From Dimorphilus gyrociliatus (lineage: Eukaryota > Annelida > Polychaeta > Dinophilidae): 64,000 bases of DNA. The position numbers were made by a program, and so were the translations under genes. Below the pieces are notes generated by a model. That model made no database searches. It had not been told where the DNA came from and saw only the letters and a list, made by a program, of their open reading frames with translations. Shown piece by piece: positions 31,369-43,650 of this stretch (position 1 is the first letter of the stretch; every line of letters begins with the position of its first letter). Where the stretch lies: contig CAJFCJ010000033.1 of the NCBI GenBank assembly GCA_904063045.1, positions 62,001-126,000 on the forward strand, given 5' to 3'.

Positions 31369-32438
31369 CTTTTCATAATATACTTATATATTGTACTTTG
31401 TTTAATTTGTACTTATAAGAAGAAAAGATACTTTTAATTCTTTCAGTTAAAAGGTTAAAATGTGAATTATTAATAAAATTATTATTTTTCTCTCTATATC
31501 TCTCTTCCTCATAATTTTTTAATAACAAATAGAAAGGAGATTAACCGTTATCTTACTAAGATTTTCAAGATTAAGAATTAGGGAATTCAATAAATTAAAT
31601 TATCTTCCTACCTCTTTTGAAGACGCCTTTACTTTCTTTAATAATATTATTTTAGTCTTTGTTGGTAGTTTAAACGTGGACGACAAATTTCTGAAAGCAA
31701 ATATCAATATAATACTTACAAAAGAGATTTGTATATTTATTTGTTTGACGCCTAATTAATGAAATTAATTAATACTTTGCGGGACTTTGCGGGGTTTTCA
31801 TTTTTCTTTACGGATAAATTCGCTCTTCTAATCAATATATGACTATAGATGTTGAGTTCAGATTACTACACTCTTTGTGACATATTTAAATAAATAATCC
31901 TATACTCTTGTTGTACTTTTTATACTATTCAATATATACTCTTCCTTTAAAGGTTCGTAGTGTTTTTGCTAAACAGTAAGAACACTATACGCATATATAC
32001 CTCTATATATTGAAAATAGGTTAGTAGACTAGTTTAACTGATATAAAAACACTTTTAAAGATTTATTTCAAATTTTTTGATCTAATTTGTGAGTTATTTA
32101 TCGTTTTTTTTCATATTTTTTAAATAGATACAGCTCAAAAAGGCCGTGAACCAGTCAATAAAAGGACGGTGACCACACTCACTTCGCTTCAGTTCTGGTT
32201 CCGGTGTAAACACGACTGGTTAGTTGATTTGCTCATTCTTAAACTTATCGGTCATCCTCTTACGAAAAAGTACCTCTGATAAGCCTTATCACTTTTCGTT
32301 AATTGTTTGAATAATTATGACTTATATTTAAAAAAAGTTCATCTGGTTGTTAACAACTTTGTTTGTCAAGTAGGCGTTGACCAGAACGAATTGGTTTTAT
32401 CAATAAGATTTGATTATTGATATTTGGAAGAAGAGAAG
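31369..32438 (+). other. Spacer between ROPN1L and Rab11-FIP
   Basis: AT-rich 3' flank of the ropporin-like gene. A locally more GC-rich block (about 32129-32219) ends in a donor-like CTG|GTTAG and follows an acceptor-like AATAG, so it may be a non-coding exon of the Rab11-FIP transcript. No coding exon seen. Confidence 0.4.
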
Positions 32439-35400
32439 ATGTGGGATCCAACACACGTGAAAGTAACTGGTTAGTCATTTTAAATATTTATATACGATAT
32501 GAATTTATACGGCTAATAATTTAATCGGAATGTTTGTAATGAGAACATTCTTTTCTGTCTTTTGAAAAAAAAAGGAACGTTCTATTCCTTTGAATCGACA
32601 TAGATTTGTTATTTCTATCATTTAAGTAAAGATATTTATGATATTCTTAATCTAATGATGAACAGTTAAACATTAATTTAAAAATAATAATCTTATTAAA
32701 GCAAAAAGTTAAAAATAGCTATTTGTGTCACGATGAATGAGAATGTCGAAAAAAGGCATGGAACGTTTAGGTAAAAAGTTGAACGACATTTGATAATCTT
32801 TAACAACACTTTTTATAGCATAAATAAATAAATTTGAGAAGATTTCCGTTAAAAATCTCTGACATATTTTGTAAAAACTTTTAAAAATACCATAATTTTA
32901 TAGAAATCGAATATTGTAACCTTTTGACACATGCTATCATTGATTCGAAATGATCTATAGAGAATTGATATTTCGCTTGATTTTTTTTTTCGAAAATTTA
33001 CCACCCTAACAGTAATTGATATATTATTAAATAAATATCTTTTTTGCAGTTATTCAAGCTCGAAGCTTGCTAGAAAAAAAGTCAAAGGGAAACGATGTAT
33101 ACGTTGTCATCTCTCTGGGGAAGGAGAAATATCGTACCTCTGTTCAAGAACAAACAAAGTCCCCTTATTGGAACGAAGAATGTGACCTGTACGATTTGTT
33201 TTCTTTTCATATCATTTCAATGTGATATGATCTATGATGAAAAGAATAATTTTATTTTTACCATTTTTCTCTTATCAGAGTCATTCCTCAAGATCGAAAG
33301 CCATTAAAACTCAAAGTTTTTCATCGTAGTCTGTCAGCATTATCCAGTGATGATTTCTTAGGACAAGCACTAATTCCCATTCAAGACATTGATATGGACG
33401 CTCAACCACGTGCAAAGTGGTATACGCTAGAAAGTAAACCCTCTAAAAAGGCTGCTGTAAAGGAAAGAGGAGAATTAGAAGTTAAAATCTCTTTTATTGT
33501 TAAATCTCAGATAGATAGCTCAAAATTATCTGCAGGTTTGTATTAAATTTTCGTACATATATTTGTACATTATATATTTTTGAATTCTTTATAGGCCCTC
33601 TCGGTAAACGTACATTGAGTTCAACGTCAATTGGGAAAATTAAGAAGCGTAGCGGTAGCTTATTATCGCTGTCTAAGAAAGCCACCTCAGGCAGTGTTCG
33701 TAATCTGGCGTCCTCCGTTGGTTGGTAGAATTAATTTTTTCTTAATAAAGAGCAGATTTCATAGAATGATAGAATAGGTGTTAAAAATTCAATTATTTCA
33801 CAGGTAAAGTGTTTACACTAGGTAGAAAGAAGGATAAAAATAAGGTATTTGTGTAGACGGCTTACTATTCAATTTCATAGTAACATTAATTTTTTTAATC
33901 AATAGGCTTCTGCTGATAGCGCAAGCGTCACGTCGTCGATTGACGGAAGAGACAGTGATGTTAATATAACTAAATTTATCTTTATTAGCTTTAAAAAATG
34001 ATACAATAAATAACCTTTATATAAATAAAACTTTATATAAAGGTTATGTTGAACTTTAACAATTTTTCTCTAAATTTCAAAAATTTCTCTTTAACATTAA
34101 AATTTTTTTATTCATCAGCTTGAGAGAGATATCAATACTAATCCATTTGAAGACGATACGTCCTTTGGTGGTAAGTGTTTTTCTTTTACTTTTTAAAGCT
34201 ATTTTAAAGCTTGTTTGTTTATCGTTTAAAAATTTTAAAAACTTTTTGTTTTATTTTTTTTAATAGAAAAAGCGGAGGAACCACCAAAAAAAGGTATATG
34301 ACATTCTTTAGTTTTTTTTATTTGCTTAAAAAAGAATAGACAGGCTAGGTTAGATGGATAAACAGGCAAACACAAATATAATAACCAAGTCACAAACTAA
34401 TAAAAATTAGAAGCTTTTATACTTATTACTAAATCAAATGAAAAGGGGGGGGGGAGAAAGGAAAAGATAATCATAATTAATATATTGCGATTGAAAAAAT
34501 TAAATGTCGCTCCAAATAGATTGATTAAGTTTTAGACTAATATTCTACCTGTGTATGTAAGAAATATAACTCTGTATTTGAATATACGTAAGATACTAAT
34601 TTGCTTAAATATTTACATAGAGTACGTAAGATTCCTCTTAGCGATTTATAAATAAATTAAATTTAAAAGACACGCTTTTATCGTACTAGTCGTCGTCTGG
34701 TACAATTTTTATAGGTCATTGTGCATAATTTTTTTTGGCATTTATATATATATATATATGCTGTATGTATTACTCTCATTATTCAGTTTAAATAATAATA
34801 ATGTTTTATTTTTGTTAAACTAATTTTTTATTATTGTTAAAAAAAAGTTAAATTATAAAGAAGATGGACAAACAAACACTGTTGGTTCGGGTATAATGAT
34901 TGAAAACGTCTTGTAGTTTGTCATCCTTATTTTTTTTATCATTATTACTACTTATTGTCTTTATACTTAGTTAACTTGGAAAAGAACGTAAAATTTTATA
35001 TAATTAGACTAATTGTGGCAATGTGAATGAATTAGTTTATTTTTTTTAATCTTATTGAAAAATCCTTGTTATATTTTTAAAAAGCAGTAAATTTTATAAT
35101 CAATTGTAAAGATAATAATGTGTTTCTTTTGTGCCTTGATGATGTTAGTTTATACTATAATAGAAATAATCTCTATCCTATTCCTTATTTCTCTCAATGT
35201 AAGATAAAGAGTTTTATTGGTTATAAATTAATGAATTGCTATTAAATGTTTTAGATTTAATTCTAAATCTCAATACTGTTAACCTCTTTTTGGTTGTTAT
35301 TTTTTAAAAGAGAAATCCTTTTATTCCACACAGGCTCTCCTATATGGGGGAAAAAGAACAATGGTAAGAATAAAATTGTATTCGTTTGTTCCACATAGCT

Positions 35401-38083
35401 ATAAAAAAAACTTTTTTCGAAAAATATAGGTGGTTTAAGCGCTACAAAATCTGGAAAAGGATCAAATAACTCATCAAGAAGAGGTAATTTTTACAATTGA
35501 AGATAGCTTTTTACCCCTTAATGAACTTAACAATTTGCTTATTAAGCTTCCGATCAGTATGATTATCCTGATACAAATCCGTTTGAAAGTAAGTTCACTA
35601 TTTATTTTTGATTTGTAGATATACTTTAAAATCATCTTTACGAAGATATTGCTATTGTATTATTAAATATATTCCCATTCTTGTACAGTTGAAATGAATG
35701 GAACTAAAGATCATAGCAATGAAAATAAGACAACAAATGGAAAAAAATCTCAATCGAGTATGAAATTTTATTCAGAATATTAAACATTAAAATTATATTT
35801 TTAATATAAATTGTGTCCTTTGTTATTTTTTATCACAGATAACTTGAACGATTCCAAATCAAGTCCCGAAAAGGAAAGTTTTGGATCTCCGACTTCACCA
35901 ACGGGTAAGTAAAAAGGTTTCTTTTTTTTCTTTTCAAGTTGAGGCTACAATTACTTTTGTAAAAAGTTTATATTTTAACTAATTGAAATGTAATTTAAAA
36001 GTACATTTTTAAACGCTATACTAAATAATGAAAGACATACTTAGATCATCTAATTCCCAAGTGGCAATAGTCAAAAGTCTACTAATATTAACCTAGTTTT
36101 AGTATTATAATTTATATATGTAATATACAGTATATACACTAATGTATAGTTTATGTACATTTCCAATCGACTTGTCAGTTGTTTTATTTATCTATTATTT
36201 TTCACTTTTTTTTCGTTATATGAACTGCAGTCGGTAAAAGTGAAAATTCTAATAAAGGTTAGTTTTAAAAATAGTACCTTTTTTCGCCATTTATCCATTA
36301 GCATTATGATTACTATGATAGCTGTCTATCTCTTTTATAACTCTTTATCAATACGATTGATATATAATTAATATAGGCCTGGCTTCAAACGTTGGTATCC
36401 AGGCGGTTGCTGAATCAAAGGTTGCTTGTAATCAAACAATTGATGGTAAGTTGACTCCATATATAACATATTTTTTCTAGGGTCGATACCTTGACGAAGG
36501 TAATAAGAATATAAATAGTCGGAAAGTGTAGTCTAGTTAAAATAGATAATGAAAAAAAGATAGAACTATATTCTACATAGAAAATTTCTCTTAAAATCAC
36601 AAAAACAAAAAAAACGTCTTGTTTCTAATAGCAGTAGAATAAATTACTTTATTAACCCTACTTTATTCTCCCGTCTTAATTGTTTGTTTTGATTAGACAT
36701 ATCGAAGAAAGACTCGCCACCAGCTAAAGGTAATACTGGTAAGTGTTTTTTTTTTGTTTGTTTTTCTTAGGATTTTAGCAACGAACTGCAGATCATTAAT
36801 AAGATTATTATTTTTGATATTTGCAGTCTCGAGTTTTATTTATTTATTTTTTTACATGTACGCATTCACATTTTTTTATTTATACATGTACATACATTGT
36901 GTTGGTATTTATTGTGTTGAATTAGCAGAAAATGACATTGATGCAAGTCAATCACGTAGTAAGTAGTGCGTGAAATTTTGCTATAAAACTTGCAAAAGCC
37001 TACTTTTATATAAATATCTTTATATTAAAATTATATACATCTTATTCTTAATTCATTAATTTTCAAGCTACTTTTAGCTTTAAAAAAACGATATTTGTAG
37101 CTTTTTTTATTTTATTTTTTTTCCGCTAACGAAAATTTTCTACACGCTTTTTTTTCTTTCTTTTTTTTTTATCAGACAATGATAGAAAACCATTCAAACG
37201 AAAAAACCATTTAATCTCATCGTCATTTTTAATTGAATGTATGATTTATTTTTTATCCTTTTTTTATTTTGGGCACCAGCTTATTAAGTTATTTTTTGAA
37301 GTTTTTTTTGTATATTTTAAATTGTTATACCCAAAAAGAGACAAAGAAATTAAAAATAAGCTGTAAAAAGTTCATAGGTACAGCTAAAAGGTTGATAGGC
37401 CCTTTGGTCTTGAAAAAAGATTAAACCTGTAAAACAAATCTTTAAAGTAGAACAGATTTTAAAATTAGTTTGTATTTAAAAAGAAAGACTTTGGAAAGTG
37501 ATATTCTTTTTCTAACTATGAAATATCTGTCTTCCTTTTTTTATGCTTCATTTTCGCTTGTTAATAATAACTTTGTCTTGTATATACTGTCTATAGTATT
37601 TTTGCATTTAGTATCTTATCATAATACAAATGATTTCATCTTACCAAAGGCGCGAGGGGATCTTTTGCAAAATTAATCAAACTACCCGATAATGATAAGA
37701 AAGTTAAAGCCAGCTACCTTGACCTAACTCGAGACGTAAGTTATAACAAGTCTATCTTCCTTTTCTTAAGCAACAAAGAGGAAAAGAATTAAAAATAGGC
37801 GAGGCTACGTTGCAATTAATTTGATATATTTAAGTCGTAAAATAGACATTTCCCTTCCTCCTTTGTTCTAAGTGTCCTTAAAAAGGCCTTTCTCCTATTT
37901 CAGGAACTAATAAGTCTACTTATGGCAAAGGATGAAGAAATAGACACATATCGTGTTAAAGTGGATGATTTATGCGCCAAACTGATGTTGGCAAATCCGG
38001 CTCTGCTCGAGATCAAGCCTACTCGACCTGTAACCAGAGGTCATAGAGTTTCTACTTCTTGTGGAAGAATAGATTTCAGCTGA
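32439..38083 (+). CDS. RAB11FIP: Rab11 family-interacting protein, class I (C2 + NPF motifs + Rab-binding domain)
   Basis: Recycling-endosome adaptor linking Rab11 to membrane and EH-domain proteins. Exon 1 (32439-32469, MWDPTHVKVT) joins at 33051 to an N-terminal C2 domain (VIQARSLLEKKSKGNDVYVV, SVQEQTKSPYWNEE, DDFLGQALIPI, to about 33510). A Ser/Lys-rich region follows. The middle is spread over about 14 small exons between 33805 and 37240, nearly all with phase-1 boundaries, and includes two NPF motifs for EH-domain partners (DINTNPFEDD near 34140; YPDTNPFE near 35570). The C-terminal exons (37650-38083) carry the Rab-binding coiled coil (ASYLDLTRD|ELISLLMAKDEEI, ANPALLEIKP). Stop 38081-38083. 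The mini-exons suggest extensive alternative splicing. Class I assignment rests on the N-terminal C2 domain. Confidence 0.9.
34010..34047. repeat. Perfect inverted repeat in a Rab11-FIP intron
   Basis: Left arm 34010-34025 and right arm 34032-34047 are exact reverse complements (16 bp each) around a 6-base loop. It lies in the intron between the exon ending near 33957 and the NPF exon starting near 34120. An RNA hairpin here could bring splice sites together, or it could be a small mobile-element footprint. Confidence 0.85.
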
Positions 38084-38937
38084 GCATATCATTTATTTTT
38101 CTTCATTTAATCGTCATCTTTTTTTATTTGATATAATTGCATTTCTTTATGATTGTTTTTTATTTATAGTTTGTGCAATATTTGTTAGTGATATGATGCA
38201 AAAATGATAGAGCACAACGGTTTTTACGTGTTATTTTATTTCAGAGGAATAAGCAACAAGCTATTATCATGCTCGTGCTAACTTTAACGTATTTGTTACG
38301 CGATAAAATGTTCAATTTTGATATATCTCACTTAGCGTATTTATAGACTGTCTAACAAACTTTTGCTGTGATTTTTTGTTCTTTAATTTATTTCATCAAC
38401 TTCGAAAACTCTGATTCTTATGCAGACAAACAATTCCTTATTCTCTATTCAGTCTATTTCTCTCTAATGTAAACGATTTGTTGAAATCACTAGACAATTG
38501 AAAAATTAATGCATACGTCTTTTGCTCTACTTGTAAACTGATACCGAAAGATAAAACGGTGTAGTTAACTTTTGTCTCTGAAAAAAAAAGATGGAAAAAA
38601 AGAGAAATATTAAATATTTAGAAAAAAAATTATCCAAATGGAAATGTTAAAATGTTTCTTTTTTTGTTTAATCGTTTGTTTTTCTTATATATCTATAGTT
38701 AAAGTAGCTCTGAAAAGAAACTTTCATGCTTTTCTTTTCTCTTCCCTTTATCTTCTTTTCAATATAGTTGATAAAAAAATTTGCTGAAGTTAAAAATTTA
38801 TTTTTCTTTTTTTATTTCGTTTTCATTGTAAAAGAAATAAGTGCACGTTTTTCTTTTCAATCTGTCATTCATTTCATGGTATAAAGAAATAATACAATCA
38901 GTATATATACGTATATATATATACGTATATAAATACA

Positions 38938-38982
<45 letters not shown>

Positions 38983-39331
38983 AAATGCAAACATATACTC
39001 TATATAGAATATACCATAAAAAACAACGAACGTACCTTTAAGCGTACTACTCCATAAATTTATCTATGTACAGATTTATAATTGTTTAAAAATAAGATAT
39101 TCTTTGAAGATTCTCACATCAAATACAATAAACAAATTGCACGCAAAAACAAACCAGTAATGCCTGCGTGTATTAGTATATTAATATATAGACAATTAGC
39201 TTATCTTTACGTATAAGATTTCATTTTGAGCAACAATTAAAAATAAAAAATAATAAAAATTGAAAAATGATCCGATCCGCACTTTTACTATATACATCTG
39301 CTATATTCTCTGTGTTTTAGCTCGGTAGATT
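38084..39331. other. Convergent 3' spacer (Rab11-FIP / SEFIR gene) with TA repeats
   Basis: Holds the Rab11-FIP 3' UTR and, on the minus strand, the 3' end of the SEFIR gene. It contains imperfect and perfect TA tracts (see the entry at 38939) and several AATAAA-like signals. No coding exon seen. Confidence 0.6.
38939..38979. repeat. (TA)n microsatellite
   Basis: About 20 uninterrupted TA dinucleotides, preceded by GTATATATAC-type imperfect palindromes from about 38900. In the convergent spacer between two genes. Confidence 0.95.
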
Positions 39332-41465
39332 CTATGGAATCGAATAAGATTTACTATCTTTATTTATTGGGAGTTTATATGGGGCTGATAGAAAGAATGA
39401 TAGGCTCTGCCAATCCTCTTTCCATTTATAATGGACTATTGTTTTTAAGATGGGTGGAACTCGTTTTGTTGGCGATATTAACAACGGAACGATTGAATTT
39501 CCTTCTCTATTTGATGGATCTTTTTTTAATCTCTCTTCAATATCATTCCATATTTTCTGTACAGAGGTATCTTTTCCTTCTAGTAAATTCCTCTCAAATG
39601 ATGGAGTTATGCATAGTAATACAAACGGAGCCTAAAAAGAACAAGTGATCGAAGATTAAGAATTGAAAAGAACAGTTGTACGAAACTATTGAAAATGAAA
39701 TTTACCTGTTTATAAACATTCCACATCCAACAATCTCGATTTTCTTTTACTAAGTCTTGTTTAAAATCATCAAATTCAACCCTAAACTTGTTTTTTATAA
39801 GCCAACATGCAATATTTGTTATCTTATCAATATTCTTTTTATCAGAAGAGTCATAGGCAATTAAGACGCGACTTCGAAATTTCGACAAGTCCCCTGAAAA
39901 AAAAGCAAACTTAAAATTTGAATTTGTTTTTTAGGAGTTTCAATTGTCTTTTTGCTTTCGTTAAAGATTTCTATAATAAATTTTATGTAATAAATGCTAA
40001 CTGAATGTGGTTCGTTGAGAAAGACAATAATCACTAGGAAGGGATTCAGTATTCGTAGCTAAACCTATTGGTTTAGGTAAATTTGTCTTCTTACTTTTCT
40101 TAGAAGCATTAGGAAACGTTCCTGTATTGTATCCAGGTCTAGCAAAAATTTTACTTAAATCTTCTGGCAAAATGACGTTCTTGGAAACAACTGTAGAGTT
40201 GCAAGATTGTGATTCAATGGTCTGGTTTGTCATTTGACAATCCATGGCATTGGAAAGATTATTCATGCGTAATCCATTCGTTCTTATATTTCTCTCTTCG
40301 TAATGGTCAAAATTCATGTGGGATAGTTGTCTACTATGAGAGTCATCATATTCCATACTAGTTTCTTCAGTATAAGTTTGAGAGGAATCATTGCGCATAG
40401 CTGAAGAAGAGTTTATGCCTAGAGAATATCTACACTTATTATTGTCTTCACATTCCATAGCAATGCTACAGGGAGAAGTCTGACAATTATGTATTGGCTT
40501 TTTTGGAAGAAACTTTTGCTGATTGTCAAAGCCGTTTGAACTTGTTGTACCATGATGTTTCAAAGCTAGATCCTCCAGTTCTTTTGCTTTTTTTAATTCT
40601 TCTTGGTGTTCGATAAATTTTTCTAAAATATAAATTAACAACATAAGACGCAATGTTTTCTTTTTATAATAGTCTAAATATCTTACTCGACATTAAATCA
40701 AGTAAATAACTACAACCAACTTGAATCCCAGCCTCATGGAAGATCTCGTAAAGTTTATTTAAACTCGTATCTTTAAATCGATTCAAAAAATAGTCCATCG
40801 CCTTTCTAGCCTTATTAGAAAAAATTTTTCCATTTCTGTCATGAGTAGTGCCTTCCAACGCCTATTGAAAGACAATAATATAATATAATATAAACATATT
40901 TCTTGATATTTCTAAAAATAACAAACAAAATAATAATAAATAATAATAATAGTATTACACAGATAAGGATATGGATATACTATGTATTGAACGGTTTATT
41001 CACACTGAAGAAATAGGTCTGAATCATATTATGGCAGGTAAAAACGAAAGACAAATATGGTGGTGACACAGCATAAAACTTTTTACACAAGAGCATTAAG
41101 AAAACTGTCTCATTCTATTTACTTCCTCAGAAGAATTATTAATCAGAGTCATATATATATATATATATATATATATGTTTAGTTAGCGTTTATGTCAATA
41201 AAGAATAAAAATTTCTAATGTATTTTTAACCTATTTTAATTCTTGTATCCTCTTTTACCATAAAATCTTCTACTGCGATAAATAAAGAAATAAATTTTCG
41301 AATATCTACCTCTATTTCCAGACAGTTCATATTCATTGCTTCGCATACACGTATCCAATTAGACATTACAAATGCATCCACTCTTTCCCTTTCAGTATAA
41401 GTTAACCAGCCATAGGGTATGAGTACAGTTTGCAAAAGTGCCCTGGCGTTTTCATTTTCTTCCAT
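39332..41465 (-). CDS. Death-domain plus SEFIR adaptor (Act1/CIKS-like, IL-17-type signalling)
   Basis: Probable cytoplasmic adaptor of IL-17-receptor-type signalling; SEFIR domains bind other SEFIR domains. Exon 1 (41310-41465) ends at GAG|GTAGAT and joins exon 2 (to 40861) in phase, giving a Death-fold pattern: NWIRVCEAMNMNCLEIE, then ARKAMDYFLNRFKDTSLNKL, then LYEIFHEAGIQVG. The next exons (about 39997-40630) encode a coiled stretch and about 200 disordered Ser/Asn-rich residues. The SEFIR domain begins near 39890 (SRVLIAYDSSDKKNIDKI), continues in the last exon after YKQ (PFVLLCITPSFER, then SIVPLLISPTKRVPPIL) and ends at the stop 39332-39334. Act1 in vertebrates has SEFIR but no clear Death domain, so this combination is notable. 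Exon 1/2 join is my inference. Confidence 0.8.
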
Positions 41466-43650
41466 TTTAGAATGTTCTTTTATCCTTAGTTTATCTGATA
41501 GGTTTACAGATTTTCAACATAGTTCTAAAAGTATTTTTTTTTTAATTTATATTATTATTTACAATAGCATGATCAAATTTCAATCAATATTTCTTGTTTA
41601 CCGATCTTAGAAACTTTTCTCTGCACACAACAAGAACAATAGGGAGAGGACTACAGAAGTTTAAAATTTTACTTTTTTAGAATACAAATCAAACCTTTTA
41701 AATCTAAAAGCCCAGATGAAGATAATATTATAAAATAGATAAATCCATTTACAGGAACAATTATCGAGAGATTAAGGTATATTACTTTATATTAGTTCTT
41801 CTCTGATAAAAGCGAAAGATACATAGGCTTTTTACCAGTTAACCCCGACGAGTTTAATTTTTATAGGGATGATCAGTTCATATAATATTTAAAAGAACAG
41901 TTGAAGAAAGATTTGGAACATTCTGTTGTTTTACGATTTGTTTCTTATGGGCAGCGATAAATCTATTCTTTTTCAAATTTCGATCTAATTATTTAACTTT
42001 TAAAGCAAAGTTTCTTTAATAACTTTATATATAAAATATCGATTAAACTATACAACATTCCTTATGAATCATACTGTTACAATTTACTGACGAGTACTCA
42101 ATATATCAAGATAATTCTAGGAATGTTTACATTAATTTTCATTCCTAGTCTACCTGTTTAAATATTTGAATAATACAATATGACGTCAACAAAGAGTCTC
42201 TTATTTCGTACAGTAAAAGTAGACAATTGTTAAAGGATTTCGGTTTTTTTTTTAAACACGAAGGAAACTGTCTGCTCTTGAAGTTATCTTCAATATTTAT
42301 TATAAGTATTAATGTAACATATTATCAGGATATCTAATCAGTAAAAATTTTTTTATTTTACTACCTGATAGCCATATAGTTATACCTACATCTACAGTAT
42401 ATATATATATATATATCTTAAAATATCATTCTTATACAAGATACCTTACTATTTCTTTATTAATCGTTATAATTCGAAAGTGAAATATTTATACTGTTCT
42501 TTAATAATAGTTTTAATTGATAGAAATAAAACTGAATACAGGAAGTTTAAAAACATAAAACAGAAACTAAGACTCACCTCTCCTTTTTGACGGTGATCAA
42601 TCCTTTAAATTAATCAATAACTTCGAATATAAACCTTTAGATCAGTTTAATCACACTTCTATCATATCTAAAACAGTAAGTTAAAATGAAGCAGGCGAAT
42701 ACGCAGTATCTATATGGTATTCTTTTCCACCATATAATAAACAATCTACGAAAAGTCGATCTAACGTTGATTAATAATTATCAGTAAAATTGTAGGTAGG
42801 TAAAAACACTGAAATCTAAAGTGACTGACTGATTTTTTTCCTGTTTTAGTTAGGATTAAAAAATCCTCTACTATTCCGCTTGTATTAAATCTTTTGTACT
42901 ATTTATTTCTATGCGATCGCTATTCACCTAGACCTTAACCTACAGAAATAGCTCTATATTATACCTATTCATATTTTGCTGATATTTTTCAAATAGATGA
43001 ATACGTTGTCCATTTCTTGTTGTCGCTTTAACTAAAATTGCTGGCCTCATAGGCGTTGGGACCTTTAGCTTATTATCGATATTTGACGGCCTCCCAACAA
43101 CTTTATTGGCGGTTAATTTTATATATCTGTTTCTAAGAAATACTTATCTAACACAGATCAATCGGTTTCTATCTCCAAAACGCTGGAAAACAGATGTCTT
43201 CTTTTTGTGAGTTAAAGACATAAGCTTATAATTTGATGTAAACTTTTTTTTTCTCTATTGTCTTAATGAGCCTATTCCTAAAATGTATTTTTGGTTGGTA
43301 ATATTTGAGACAAAGACAAAAGCTCAACTTTCTTCCAGAAACTATAAAAATTACTTATTTTAGAAATTAAATATTTCTTATTGGGAACTTACTTAAGCAA
43401 AAGTAAAAATAAAGAAAGGAAATGTTATTTATTATTTTATCAAAGATTCAAAGTTCATTATAGGAGTTTTCATAAAGGGACTTTTCCCAGAAAATGTACA
43501 ATATATATTTTGATATATATATAAAAATAATTTCAAAGACAGAAAAAAAGTGTCCCTTGAAAAAGACAACCGTAATTCCTGCGCCTACAATTTTTCGAAA
43601 TCTACTTATACATATTAATAATTCTGTAATATTAATAATGGTATTGAATG
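41466..43650. other. Intergenic region with a possible gene remnant
   Basis: Upstream of the SEFIR gene and downstream of SUV4-20. Mostly AT-rich with short TA tracts (42400-42417). On the minus strand 43143-42943 is open for 67 codons and reads like protein (VGRPSNIDNKLKVP, RPAILVKATTRNGQRIHLF); the same frame is open for about 25 more codons upstream of a single TAA at 43146-43144. It may be a decayed retroelement gag-like or FP-like fragment, but chance is not excluded. No intact gene seen. Confidence 0.3.
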
